Shown here in pieces: positions 1-8,096 of a DNA stretch of 64,000 nucleotides. Position 1 is the first letter of the stretch; each line of letters opens with the position of its first letter. Location of the stretch: contig ONEZ01000015.1 of the NCBI GenBank assembly GCA_900316995.1, forward strand, positions 1 to 64,000. The letters are read 5' to 3'. The notes under the pieces are model-generated. The model did no database searches and was not told the origin of the DNA. It saw nothing but the letters and a program-made list of their open reading frames with translations. A program made the position numbers and the translations under genes. The stretch is from an uncultured Bacteroidales bacterium (lineage in GTDB: Bacteria; Bacteroidota; Bacteroidia; Bacteroidales; Paludibacteraceae).

Positions 1-2286
1 AGGAGAAAGTGTGGCGTGTGTTACACCTTCAACCACATTGCCTGCTGTAGCCATGTACTGCACACCAGCCACTCCGTGAACTTGGTATATTACAAATACG
101 TAGTTCTTTTCAGCTGTAAAGTTAAAGTTGGCCATGCCACCTTCAAATACATTGTCGCTATCAATTCCCTCAATGTCGGCGTTGTTCACCCAGCCTTTGA
201 AGTACCATAGATGGTCTGATGAGCCACAGTCGCTTCCGCCACCTTGCTCACCGCCGCCTTGTTCACCACCGCCTTGGCTTCCGCCAGTGCATGATGTGGT
301 TGTTGGTTGTGGCCATGGCTCTTTGTATGTCAGGCTTGTTCCGTCATAGCAAACATCAGCTGTTATGCCGTTTATGTCGCCTGTCTGCTCTGTGCCGTTA
401 TTGAATATTATATTAAAGTTGCTTGCAGATACTGTGGCATAGTAGAAGTCTCCGCTCTTGCTAACAGAAGTCCCTGGCCATTTGCCAAGTAATTGAACAG
501 CCGCATCACCGCTTCCAGTCCATGCGTAGGCATTACAGCTTGACCATGATGATGGTGCTTTGAACCCTACTTTAATAGAGCCAGTCTGGCCGCCTTGCTC
601 GCCGCCGCCTTGTTCACCACCGCCTTGGCTTCCGCCACCGCCCTGCTCGCCTTGTGAAGAACAGTCTGTACCCTCTTCTACGTAAATCATGTCATCTTCA
701 AAGGCTAACTTTATGTAGAAGTTATAGCAACCGTCTTTTGTGCATGTCATCTTACATGATGCGCCTGTGCCGCTCATAGTAAAGTTCTGGTATGCTCCGT
801 ATGGATCAAGTGCGCATATAGTCCACTCTGCGTTGTTATCTTTATCATAGCATGATACAGTCTGACCAGCTTTTACGTTGGCACTTGCCATATATTGTTC
901 TCTGCCCTGATAATCAACTTCTCCCACTGGGCTTAATGCGTAGTCTGTGGTGCCATTGATTCGTACAAAGAATGATGAACCAGCAGTACCGCCACCTTGC
1001 TCACCGCCGCCTTGCTCACCTGTACCGCCTTCAGCTGTGGTGTAGTATGCCCAGCCGCTACCGCTGCATGCAAGAGTGTAGCCTGCTGGTGCTGACCAGC
1101 CAGAACCAACAAAACATTTCAGTTTGCCTCTCTTTCCTGTAGCGGTGGATTCATAGTAGCCGTTAGTGTTGTTTACAACAACATCGCTCTCAGAGTGAAC
1201 GCCTGCCGCCTTACGGGCTGCAATCATTTTCTTGATGTTGCCCTTGCAGGCTGCCCAGTGGCGCCAGAATACGCAAGGTATGCCAGGAGCAGCCAGCATA
1301 ACAGCATTAGCTTTCTCCCAGTCGCCACGGTATGGCCAGTTGCCATCTGTGTGCTTTTCATCGGTGTCATGGTTTTCAACAAATGTAACAGCGTATTTTC
1401 TTGTAGCAGGGGAGTGGCACACACCTGCAGGACGCGGTGTCTGTCCGTCCATCCAAGCTAATTTACCATAGTCAGAGCCGCCGCCCCACTTAGTCATGGC
1501 ATCGTGGAAAGCAAAGTCAAATACCATTGATGTATAGCCGGTCTCTTTAACCCAGTTGACCATCTCGTCATAGCTTGCATCGTAGTACTCACCTACAGAC
1601 ATATATCCTCCTGCAGCCTGATTATACATTTTGTTGTTGGCACCGTTAAAGCCTTTCACAAAGTCATAACGCCAGCCGTCATAGCCTATTTCATTCTTCA
1701 TCCACTGCAGATATGCCTTGCAGGCATCTTGTACAGTTTTGTTATTGTGGTCAAGGTCTCTGGCAGCTCCGTAGTTACCAGTTGGGTTGTCACCGTGGCC
1801 GTAGTCATAACCGCCTTGACCTTTACCGCATTCATCTGATTTTGTTATACAAGATGCGTTAAAGGTAAAGGAACCGTAAGTGCCAAAGTTTTCAGTTGGG
1901 AAACTACAGCACTCATTGTTGCCTGCGTGGTGGTTTATCACAATATCTGCTATCACCTTGCAGTTCTTGTTATGCAGTGCCTGAATAAGGGCTGTGAGTT
2001 CGCTTTTATTGCCCCATGATGAGGAGAGATTGCTCCATTGCCATGGGTGGTATCCCATGTTTGAAGAGCCTCCAAACTCGGCTGCACTTGCAGGAGGAAG
2101 CCATACCAATGTAAATGTTGAACCAATTTCATCAGCTTGCGATGAAAGTTTGCTCCATTTGGTCTCACTGTGTGAGTTCCAGTAGAATGCCTGGAGCATT
2201 ACGTCCTCTGATTGTGACGGAACCTGCGCCGATGCAAATCCCATAAACACGCACAAAAGCGTAACAAGTGTGAAAATCCTTTTCAT
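1..2286 (-). CDS. Secreted GH13 alpha-amylase 1 (C-terminus cut by window edge)
   Basis: The reading frame is open from the ATG at 2286 down to base 1 (762 codons), so the C-terminus lies outside the window. Residues 1-20 are a signal peptide ending FASA, followed by a GH13 barrel. The nucleophile lies in GWRYD (D208), the acid/base in SVGEYYDA (E233) and the third acid in ENHDTDEK near residue 307. After about residue 400 come a module of about 95 residues shared with amylase 3, then a CBM26-like starch-binding module (WPGT, NIIFN, DINGI). These are separated by QGGGEQGGG linkers. It is about 60-70% alike by eye to the next amylase (2444-4804), so the three are tandem duplicates. Family knowledge says extracellular alpha-1,4-glucan hydrolysis; export by T9SS is inferred from the paralogues because the tail is missing. 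Confidence 0.93.
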   Translation of the reverse strand, partial: MKRIFTLVTLLCVFMGFASAQVPSQSEDVMLQAFYWNSHSETKWSKLSSQADEIGSTFTLVWLPPASAAEFGGSSNMGYHPWQWSNLSSSWGNKSELTALIQALHNKNCKVIADIVINHHAGNNECCSFPTENFGTYGSFTFNASCITKSDECGKGQGGYDYGHGDNPTGNYGAARDLDHNNKTVQDACKAYLQWMKNEIGYDGWRYDFVKGFNGANNKMYNQAAGGYMSVGEYYDASYDEMVNWVKETGYTSMVFDFAFHDAMTKWGGGSDYGKLAWMDGQTPRPAGVCHSPATRKYAVTFVENHDTDEKHTDGNWPYRGDWEKANAVMLAAPGIPCVFWRHWAACKGNIKKMIAARKAAGVHSESDVVVNNTNGYYESTATGKRGKLKCFVGSGWSAPAGYTLACSGSGWAYYTTAEGGTGEQGGGEQGGGTAGSSFFVRINGTTDYALSPVGEVDYQGREQYMASANVKAGQTVSCYDKDNNAEWTICALDPYGAYQNFTMSGTGASCKMTCTKDGCYNFYIKLAFEDDMIYVEEGTDCSSQGEQGGGGSQGGGEQGGGEQGGQTGSIKVGFKAPSSWSSCNAYAWTGSGDAAVQLLGKWPGTSVSKSGDFYYATVSASNFNIIFNNGTEQTGDINGITADVCYDGTSLTYKEPWPQPTTTSCTGGSQGGGEQGGGEQGGGSDCGSSDHLWYFKGWVNNADIEGIDSDNVFEGGMANFNFTAEKNYVFVIYQVHGVAGVQYMATAGNVVEGVTHATLSP

Positions 2287-2327
2287 AAGTATAAGTTTTT
2301 AAGCTGTTATATTGCGAATATGCGTGG

Positions 2328-2335
2328 TAAAGTTA
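2328..2335 (-). promoter_or_regulatory. Weak -7 element for amylase 1
   Basis: On the minus strand the bases read TAACTTTA, one mismatch from TAnnTTTG, about 40 bases upstream of the start codon at 2286. No TTTG at the usual 19-base distance was found, so this is a weak call. Confidence 0.3.
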
Positions 2336-2352
2336 CTCAATAATTATTAAAA

Positions 2353-2396
2353 AAAAACACCCTCTGGTGTTAAATTTAACATCTGAGGGTGTTTTT
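2353..2396 (-). terminator. Rho-independent terminator after amylase 2
   Basis: GAGGGTG (2385-2391) pairs with CACCCTC (2358-2364). The stem is extended by A/T pairs, with an inner GTTAAATTTAAC palindrome in the loop. Read leftward it ends in a long T run, and it sits about 50 bases past the stop of the gene at 2444. Confidence 0.85.
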
Positions 2397-2443
2397 CCTT
2401 ACCTAAAACGTGTTAGTGGTGTGTTAAATAATGTTAAAAGGTG

Positions 2444-4804
2444 CTATTCCTTAATAAACTTGCTTCTAACAGAATCTCCATTTCCTCCTTCAAGTTCAAT
2501 AATATACAAACCTTTGGCAAGATTGCTTACATTCAGTGAGTTTCCGCTTACCGTATATTCAAATGTCTGACCAGCCAAGTTGGTGACGCGTGCGCTAACA
2601 AACTCTTTTGAGCCTGAAATATTAAGCTCTCCAGTGGTTGGGTTTGGATAGATTGAGAACTCTTCTGCTGTATCCTCATCAACATCAACCAGACCGGAGC
2701 AGTCAACAGTGACATAGTTTATGCCGTCAGAAACCTCATAGCATGTTTTAGCTGTGATACCTGATATATCATCAGTCTGTTTTCCACTGGCGTTAATAAT
2801 AATACTGATAGAGCCTGTAGCAGGTACGTTATAGTACCACCAGTTGTTATCCTGTGATCTCATTGCTGTACCTGGCCATCCTCCAAGTGGCTCTGCTCCT
2901 GCTTCATCCCATGCATATAGGTTTGGTGTTGTAGAGGCGTAGACACCGCTCTTCTTAACTCCAATCTGGATAGTTGATGCTGGTGGGGTAGGGCCACCTC
3001 CGCAGGTAGTAGGTGTGAACTTGGCTGATGAACCACCGTTAGAGCCATCCCAGCAGGCGTCTGCGCTAGCTGAAAGGTTAGTTGTCTGATGACCATTGTT
3101 ATTGTCATTGAAGATAAGATTTATCGGACGTGCGTCAGTCTCAGTAATAGTGTAAGTGTAGTAATCTCCACTCTTTGATATTGTCTTACCTGGCCATTCT
3201 CCAAGTGGCTTTGCTTCTGCTTCATCCCATACATACAGTGCTACTGCACTCCAGCTTGAAGGAGCCTTGAACTGAACTGTAAGACCTGCAGGTTTCTCTG
3301 TAAGGAATGTACCGCTTACAATATCTGACTTCTCTGAACCGTCTATTGCAATGGCCTTGATTGTGGTCTTGTTTACTGTTATAGATATAGGTGATGAGTA
3401 CCTTGTAGAGCTTGCAGAAGGTGTGGTGCCGTCTGTTGTATAATAGATGGTACCCTTGGTTGTAGTTAATGTTACCTTACCTCCCTGGCCTACATAACCG
3501 CCTGCAGGTGTCATTGTAACCACAGGATTTGTGGGAACCACCACATTAGTATAGTATGCCCATCCGTTTCCACTACAAGCTAAAGTGTATCCGCTTGGTG
3601 CTGACCAGCCGCTACCTACAAAGCATATAAGTTTACCTTTTTTACCAGTGGCGGTAGCTTGGTAATATCCGTTTGTGTTGTTTACTACTACGTCACTCTC
3701 TGAGTGTATGCCCGCAGCCCTACGTGCTGCAACCATTTTCTTGATATTATCTTTGCATGCCACCCAATGACGCCAGAATACACATGGGATACCAGGGGCT
3801 GCAAGCATAACAGCATTAGCTTTCTCCCAGTCGCCACGGTATGGCCAGTTGCCATCTGTGTGCTTCTCATCGGTATCGTGGTTGTCAATGAATGTCACGG
3901 CATATTTTCTTGATGCAGCGGCATGGCAGAGTCCGGCAGGACGTGGTGTGGAACCATCTAACCATGATAGTTTGCTGTAGTTACTTCCGCCTCCCCATTC
4001 AACCATTGCGTTGTGGAAAGCAAAGTCAAACACCATAGATGTGTAGCTTGTCTCTTTAACCCAGTTCAGGAGTGCATCATAGCTGGCATCGTAGTATTCT
4101 CCTACAGACATATATGCTCCGGCAGCCTCATTATACATCTTGGTGTATTTTCCAAGATAGCCTTTAACAAGGTCATAACGCCAACCGTCATAGCCTATAT
4201 CGTTTTTCATCCATTTCAGATAGGCGATAACATGTTTCTGTACATTGCTGTTTGAGTGGTCAAGGTCACGGGCTGCGCAGTAGCCGCCTGATGATCCGCA
4301 TTGCCATTCTCCGTAGCCGGCGTCTTTTGCACCTGTACCGCTGCCGTTTTCGTCATCTTTTGTTATTTGTGATGCGTCAAACTGGAATGAGCCGTATGTT
4401 CCAAAGTTCTCTGTGGGGTAACTGCAACATGCGTTGTTCCCTGCATGGTGGTTTGCCACAATATCCGCTATTACCTTGCAATTTTTGTTGTGTAGTGCCT
4501 GAATAAGAGCGGTTAGTGTTGATTTGTTGCCCCATGATGAGCTAAGGTTTGGCCATTGATAGGGATGGTAACCCATGTTTGAAGAGCCTCCTCCTTCAGC
4601 CGCGCTTGCTGGCGGCAGCCATACAAGTGTGAATGTTGAGCCAATCTCATCCGCCTGGCTTGTCAGTGTGGCCCACTTGGTCTCAGAATGAGAGTTCCAG
4701 TAAAATGCTTGAAGCATCACATCCTCTGCCTGGGAAGGGACTTGTGCTTTTGCCGCAAAAAGAGCTGCTGCAAAAAGCAGGGTAGTGGTAAGTAATTTTT
4801 TCAT
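2444..4804 (-). CDS. Secreted GH13 alpha-amylase 2 with T9SS sorting tail
   Basis: 786 residues. A signal peptide (residues 1-20, ending AKAQ) precedes a GH13 catalytic barrel with R209/D211 in GWRYD, E236 in SVGEYYDA and D310 in DNHDTDEK; all three catalytic acids are present. A short beta-sandwich linker domain (about 415-505, with FFVTMTPAGG-like strands and TTKGTIYYTTDGTTPS) resembles the chitobiase/FN3-like CHB_HEX domain. Two CBM26-like starch-binding modules follow (about 508-600 and 615-705, each with WPGK/T and aromatic residues). The C-terminus is a typical type-A T9SS sorting domain: SIYPNPTTGELNISG, then LAKGLYIIE and a final SKFIKE. Expected role: extracellular starch hydrolysis. 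It has its own promoter at 4857-4887 and terminator at 2353-2396. Confidence 0.95.
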   Translation of the reverse strand: MKKLLTTTLLFAAALFAAKAQVPSQAEDVMLQAFYWNSHSETKWATLTSQADEIGSTFTLVWLPPASAAEGGGSSNMGYHPYQWPNLSSSWGNKSTLTALIQALHNKNCKVIADIVANHHAGNNACCSYPTENFGTYGSFQFDASQITKDDENGSGTGAKDAGYGEWQCGSSGGYCAARDLDHSNSNVQKHVIAYLKWMKNDIGYDGWRYDLVKGYLGKYTKMYNEAAGAYMSVGEYYDASYDALLNWVKETSYTSMVFDFAFHNAMVEWGGGSNYSKLSWLDGSTPRPAGLCHAAASRKYAVTFIDNHDTDEKHTDGNWPYRGDWEKANAVMLAAPGIPCVFWRHWVACKDNIKKMVAARRAAGIHSESDVVVNNTNGYYQATATGKKGKLICFVGSGWSAPSGYTLACSGNGWAYYTNVVVPTNPVVTMTPAGGYVGQGGKVTLTTTKGTIYYTTDGTTPSASSTRYSSPISITVNKTTIKAIAIDGSEKSDIVSGTFLTEKPAGLTVQFKAPSSWSAVALYVWDEAEAKPLGEWPGKTISKSGDYYTYTITETDARPINLIFNDNNNGHQTTNLSASADACWDGSNGGSSAKFTPTTCGGGPTPPASTIQIGVKKSGVYASTTPNLYAWDEAGAEPLGGWPGTAMRSQDNNWWYYNVPATGSISIIINASGKQTDDISGITAKTCYEVSDGINYVTVDCSGLVDVDEDTAEEFSIYPNPTTGELNISGSKEFVSARVTNLAGQTFEYTVSGNSLNVSNLAKGLYIIELEGGNGDSVRSKFIKE

Positions 4805-4856
4805 AGTATTTATAAGTTTTTAATATTGTTTTTATATGCTATTATGCATCAGACTA

Positions 4857-4887
4857 CAAAAATACCTAATTTTAGATATGTATCAAA
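4857..4887 (-). promoter_or_regulatory. Bacteroidota-type promoter of amylase 2
   Basis: Read leftward: TTTG (4887-4884), 19 bases, TATTTTTG (4864-4857), exactly the TTTG-N19-TAnnTTTG pattern. The start codon at 4804 gives a leader of about 50 bases. The promoter overlaps the amylase 3 terminator hairpin region. Confidence 0.8.
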
Positions 4888-4919
4888 AAAAAAGCCCCCG
4901 AATTTTGCATCGGAGGCTT
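4886..4919 (-). terminator. Terminator after amylase 3
   Basis: AAGCCCCCGA (4892-4901) pairs imperfectly with TCGGAGGCTT (4910-4919). Read leftward it is followed by a run of nine or more T. It lies 45-80 bases past the stop of the gene at 4965. Confidence 0.8.
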
Positions 4920-4964
4920 ATTTTAACACTTTTTAAGCGGAGAGACTTTGAAATTGTGAGAGTC

Positions 4965-6899
4965 TTAAAGCTTTATGAGCTTGCTTTTAGCGGTTCTGCC
5001 GCCTGCATACGTTACGTTAATAATGTACATGCCGTTTTCAAGGTGAGAAACGTTTATCTGGTTCTGGTTTACAGGCAGCCTTTCAGACTGTCCGGCCATG
5101 TTTACTGCGTATGCCCCCACAACTTCCTCGTCACCAGCTATATTCACCACATCGTGGGCAGGGTTGGGGTGGAATACGGCTATGTTCTCAACTGAGCCCT
5201 CGGAGGCCTCTTGCACATCTACGGTCTGGCAGTTTGTTCCATCGCCAATGTAGATAACATCATCTGCCCATGCCAGTTTTATATATACATCATAACACCC
5301 CGATGTGTTACATGTCACCTCATAGCCAGAGTCAAAGCACTGGTATTTGCCGTATGGGTCTATTTTGTTTATGGTCCAGTCCACATTGTTCATGTTGTCA
5401 TAGCATGAGAGTTTGTCTCCCTTGTTTATGTACACCGATGCCATGTACTGGTCTCTTCCCTGATAATCCTTTGTTTGGGTATCTACAGCGTCAAATTTGA
5501 TGTTGTGGTTAAGTGTCACACTGTATTTGGTGTGGCCTGGTTCAGGTCCTGGTCCAGGCTGTGGACCGGGTCCAGGTTCAGGTTCCGGACCTGGTGGCAC
5601 GGTGGTGTCAGTGTAGTACGCCCATCCGTTGCCGCTGCACGCCAATGTATAGCCGCTTGGGGCAGACCATCCGCCGCCTATAAAGCATATCAGAGTGCCC
5701 TTTGTGCCCTTTGTTGTGCATTTGTAATAGCTGCCGCAGGTTCCTTCTGTGGTGCAGGAGCTTTGGCTGTTAATACCACAGGCGTAGCGTGCCGCAGCCA
5801 TCTTCTTTATGTCCTCCTTGCATCTTACCCAGTGAGGGTAGAACACACAAGGTATGCCCGGGGCTGAGATTATGAAGGCGTTGGCCTTTGTCCAGTCACC
5901 GTTGAAGCGGTTGTGGTCACGGAATGTGTCATGGTTGTCAACAAAGGTGGTGGAGTAGCGTTTCATCTCATCAGCTCCCGCTATTCCTATGGGTACCGCA
6001 TACATGGATGTCATGCCTAAGTAGTTGCCGTTGGTTAGCGCGTTGTTGAGAGCTTCATACTTCATGTGAAAGTCAAATACAGTGGATGTGTAGTTTGTTT
6101 CCTGTACCCAGTGTTTCAGGGCGTCATAACTGTTCTCCCAGTACTCGCCCACAGAGTAGTAGGCTCCGGCTGCATTGTTGTACTCCTGATTGTATTTCCC
6201 AAGATAGCCCTTTACAAGGTCATAGCGCCAGCCGTTGTAGCCCATCTCCCCTTTCATCCATTTCATGTAGGCTATGATGGCGCTGCGCAGGTATGAGTTG
6301 CTGTGGTCAAGGTCACGGGCTGCGCAGTAGCCGCCCCATGCGTCACACACTTTCTCATATCCTGCATCGTTGTTTCCACGGCAGTCATATCCGTTGCGGC
6401 TCGCCTCGTCATCACGGCACACATAGTCACTGTAGCCGTTCTGATGTAGGTTGAAATAGCCGTATGAGCCAAAATCCTCATCCATAAGGTCAAGCCAGCT
6501 TGTGCCAGCCTTATGGTTTATGACTATGTCTGCTATGGCGTAGCAGTGTCCCGTAGGGTTTGACGCTCCTGCGTCTTTAAGTGCGCTGATGAGGCTTTTA
6601 AGCTCGTTTGCCGAGCCCCAGAAGCCGTTTTGGTCACACCAGTGCTTAGGGTGGTAGCCTGTGGGTGAGCCGTCCTCCGCCTGGGCTGACGGCGGCAGCC
6701 AGACCATTGAGAATGTGGCGGCAATCTCAGATGCCTGACTCCTTAATGCGTTCCAGTTGGTGGCTCCGTACTCTCCGCCACTGAATGATTCCCAGTAGAA
6801 ACCCTGTAGCATGATGTCTGGTGCGTTTGCCGGAGCTTGTGCTCTCAGAGTTGCTGCAAATAGCAGCTGAACGAATGTAATTGTTAAAATCTTTTTCAT
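4965..6899 (-). CDS. Secreted GH13 alpha-amylase 3 with T9SS sorting tail
   Basis: 644 residues. The signal peptide ends LRAQ (about residue 21). In the GH13 barrel D227 lies in GWRYD, E252 in SVGEYWEN and D324 in DNHDTFRD. The catalytic part ends near residue 432 and is joined by a Pro-Gly-Glu linker (PGPEPEPGPGPQPGPGPEPG) to a module of about 95 residues (KYSVTLNHN to DGTNCQ) that is also in amylase 1. A type-A T9SS tail closes the protein (VFHPNPAHDVVNIAG, LENGMYIINV, SKLIKL). It lacks the CBM26-like repeats of amylase 2. It is the third of three tandem GH13 paralogues with different accessory modules. Expected substrate: starch or related alpha-glucans, outside the cell. Confidence 0.95.
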   Translation of the reverse strand: MKKILTITFVQLLFAATLRAQAPANAPDIMLQGFYWESFSGGEYGATNWNALRSQASEIAATFSMVWLPPSAQAEDGSPTGYHPKHWCDQNGFWGSANELKSLISALKDAGASNPTGHCYAIADIVINHKAGTSWLDLMDEDFGSYGYFNLHQNGYSDYVCRDDEASRNGYDCRGNNDAGYEKVCDAWGGYCAARDLDHSNSYLRSAIIAYMKWMKGEMGYNGWRYDLVKGYLGKYNQEYNNAAGAYYSVGEYWENSYDALKHWVQETNYTSTVFDFHMKYEALNNALTNGNYLGMTSMYAVPIGIAGADEMKRYSTTFVDNHDTFRDHNRFNGDWTKANAFIISAPGIPCVFYPHWVRCKEDIKKMAAARYACGINSQSSCTTEGTCGSYYKCTTKGTKGTLICFIGGGWSAPSGYTLACSGNGWAYYTDTTVPPGPEPEPGPGPQPGPGPEPGHTKYSVTLNHNIKFDAVDTQTKDYQGRDQYMASVYINKGDKLSCYDNMNNVDWTINKIDPYGKYQCFDSGYEVTCNTSGCYDVYIKLAWADDVIYIGDGTNCQTVDVQEASEGSVENIAVFHPNPAHDVVNIAGDEEVVGAYAVNMAGQSERLPVNQNQINVSHLENGMYIINVTYAGGRTAKSKLIKL

Positions 6900-6942
6900 T
6901 TTAATTTCTTAAATGTTAATAACATGTTAAATTTCACAAGCG

Positions 6943-6950
6943 CAAAGATA
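6943..6950 (-). promoter_or_regulatory. -7 element of amylase 3 promoter
   Basis: TATCTTTG on the minus strand, about 44 bases upstream of the ATG at 6899. No clear TTTG at the canonical distance. Confidence 0.55.
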
Positions 6951-6974
6951 AGTCAAAACATCTAAGAAACCGCA

Positions 6975-7015
6975 TGAAAAAGCCCTGTAGTGCATTATTT
7001 AACACAACAGGGCTT
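6975..7015 (-). terminator. Terminator after mdh
   Basis: AAGCCCTGT (6980-6988) pairs with ACAGGGCTT (7007-7015). Read leftward the stem is followed by TTTTTC. It lies about 45 bases past the mdh stop. Confidence 0.85.
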
Positions 7016-7060
7016 ATTTAATAGTTAAAATATGTTAATTATTCACATCTGTGAGGCGTT

Positions 7061-8002
7061 TTATATTAGGTTCATCTCATGCAGAACGTTTGTGGTCTTG
7101 CGTACAGCTGCCTCAGATGCAGCAAACTTGGCTTTCTCATCATCGTTGAGGTCAAGCTCCACAATCTTCTCAATACCGTTCTTGCCTACAATTACAGGGA
7201 CACCTATCATAAGGTCTTTTACTCCGTATTCACCGTCAAGGTATGTAGAGCAAGGTATCATCTTCTTCTGGTCATTGATAATAGACTCAGCAAGGAATGA
7301 TATGGCTGCGCCAGGAGCCATCCATGCAGATGTGCCAAGCAGGCCTGTGAGTGTGGCTCCGCCCACCATTGTAGATTTAACCACCTCTTCAAGTTTCTCT
7401 GCGCTCATGAGTGTGCTGGCAGGTACGCCCTTGTATGTGGCAAAGCGTGATAGCGGAATCATGGTGGTATCGCCGTGGCCGCCTATAACTATACCTTCAA
7501 CCTCTCCTGCATTGCACTGGAGAGCCTGAGAGAGGAAATATTTGAAACGGCTGCTGTCAAGTGCGCCGCCCATGCCTATCACACGGTTACGTGGCAGTCC
7601 AAGGCTCTTAAGTGTAAGGTATGCCATGGTGTCCATTGGGTTGGAGACTATAATGAAAATACAGTTAGGTGAGTACTCTAATGCGCTCTTAGCCACTGCC
7701 TTAACTATTCCAGCATTTACGCCTATAAGGTCTTCACGGGTCATGCCTGGCTTACGTGGAATACCTGATGTGATAACCACCACGTCAGAATCGGCGGTCT
7801 GAGAGTAGTCATTTGTCACACCTTTAACTACGGTATCAAAGCCAATAAGCTGGGCAGTCTGCATAATATCCATTGCTTTGCCCTCTGCAAGCCCCTCTTT
7901 GATGTCTATTAAAACAACCTCACTTGCTACTTCGTTGATAGCTAATACATTGGCGGCGGTAGCACCTACGTTACCTGCGCCCACTACTGTTACTTTTGAC
8001 AT
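7061..8002 (-). CDS. mdh: Malate dehydrogenase
   Basis: 313 residues from the ATG at 8002. NAD-dependent interconversion of malate and oxaloacetate (TCA cycle and reductive succinate branch). The N-terminal Rossmann motif is VVGAGNVGATAA; the substrate arginine lies in SGIPRKPGMTRED, the catalytic histidine in IGGHGDTTMIP and a conserved Asn in SNPMD. This is the LDH-like MDH type of Bacteroidota. An upstream in-frame ATG at 8047 is rejected because it lies inside the -7 promoter element (8045-8052). The gene is monocistronic: own promoter, own terminator, divergent neighbour. Confidence 0.96.
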   Translation of the reverse strand: MSKVTVVGAGNVGATAANVLAINEVASEVVLIDIKEGLAEGKAMDIMQTAQLIGFDTVVKGVTNDYSQTADSDVVVITSGIPRKPGMTREDLIGVNAGIVKAVAKSALEYSPNCIFIIVSNPMDTMAYLTLKSLGLPRNRVIGMGGALDSSRFKYFLSQALQCNAGEVEGIVIGGHGDTTMIPLSRFATYKGVPASTLMSAEKLEEVVKSTMVGGATLTGLLGTSAWMAPGAAISFLAESIINDQKKMIPCSTYLDGEYGVKDLMIGVPVIVGKNGIEKIVELDLNDDEKAKFAASEAAVRKTTNVLHEMNLI

Positions 8003-8044
8003 AATTTTTATAATATTTAGTAAGTTAATTTCGTTTCTAAACTG

Positions 8045-8052
8045 CAAATATA
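8045..8052 (-). promoter_or_regulatory. -7 element of mdh promoter
   Basis: TATATTTG on the minus strand, about 42 bases before the mdh ATG at 8002. It fixes the start, since transcription would begin downstream of the 8047 ATG. Confidence 0.65.
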
Positions 8053-8074
8053 GGTTTTTTTTGTCAAAAAGTGT

Positions 8075-8082
8075 TACATTTG
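8075..8082 (+). promoter_or_regulatory. -7 element for the PorW/SprE-like gene
   Basis: TACATTTG, 14 bases before the ATG at 8097. The divergent mdh promoter lies about 25 bases to the left, so the two may share regulation. Confidence 0.65.
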
Positions 8083-8096
8083 CACCCTAATTTTAA

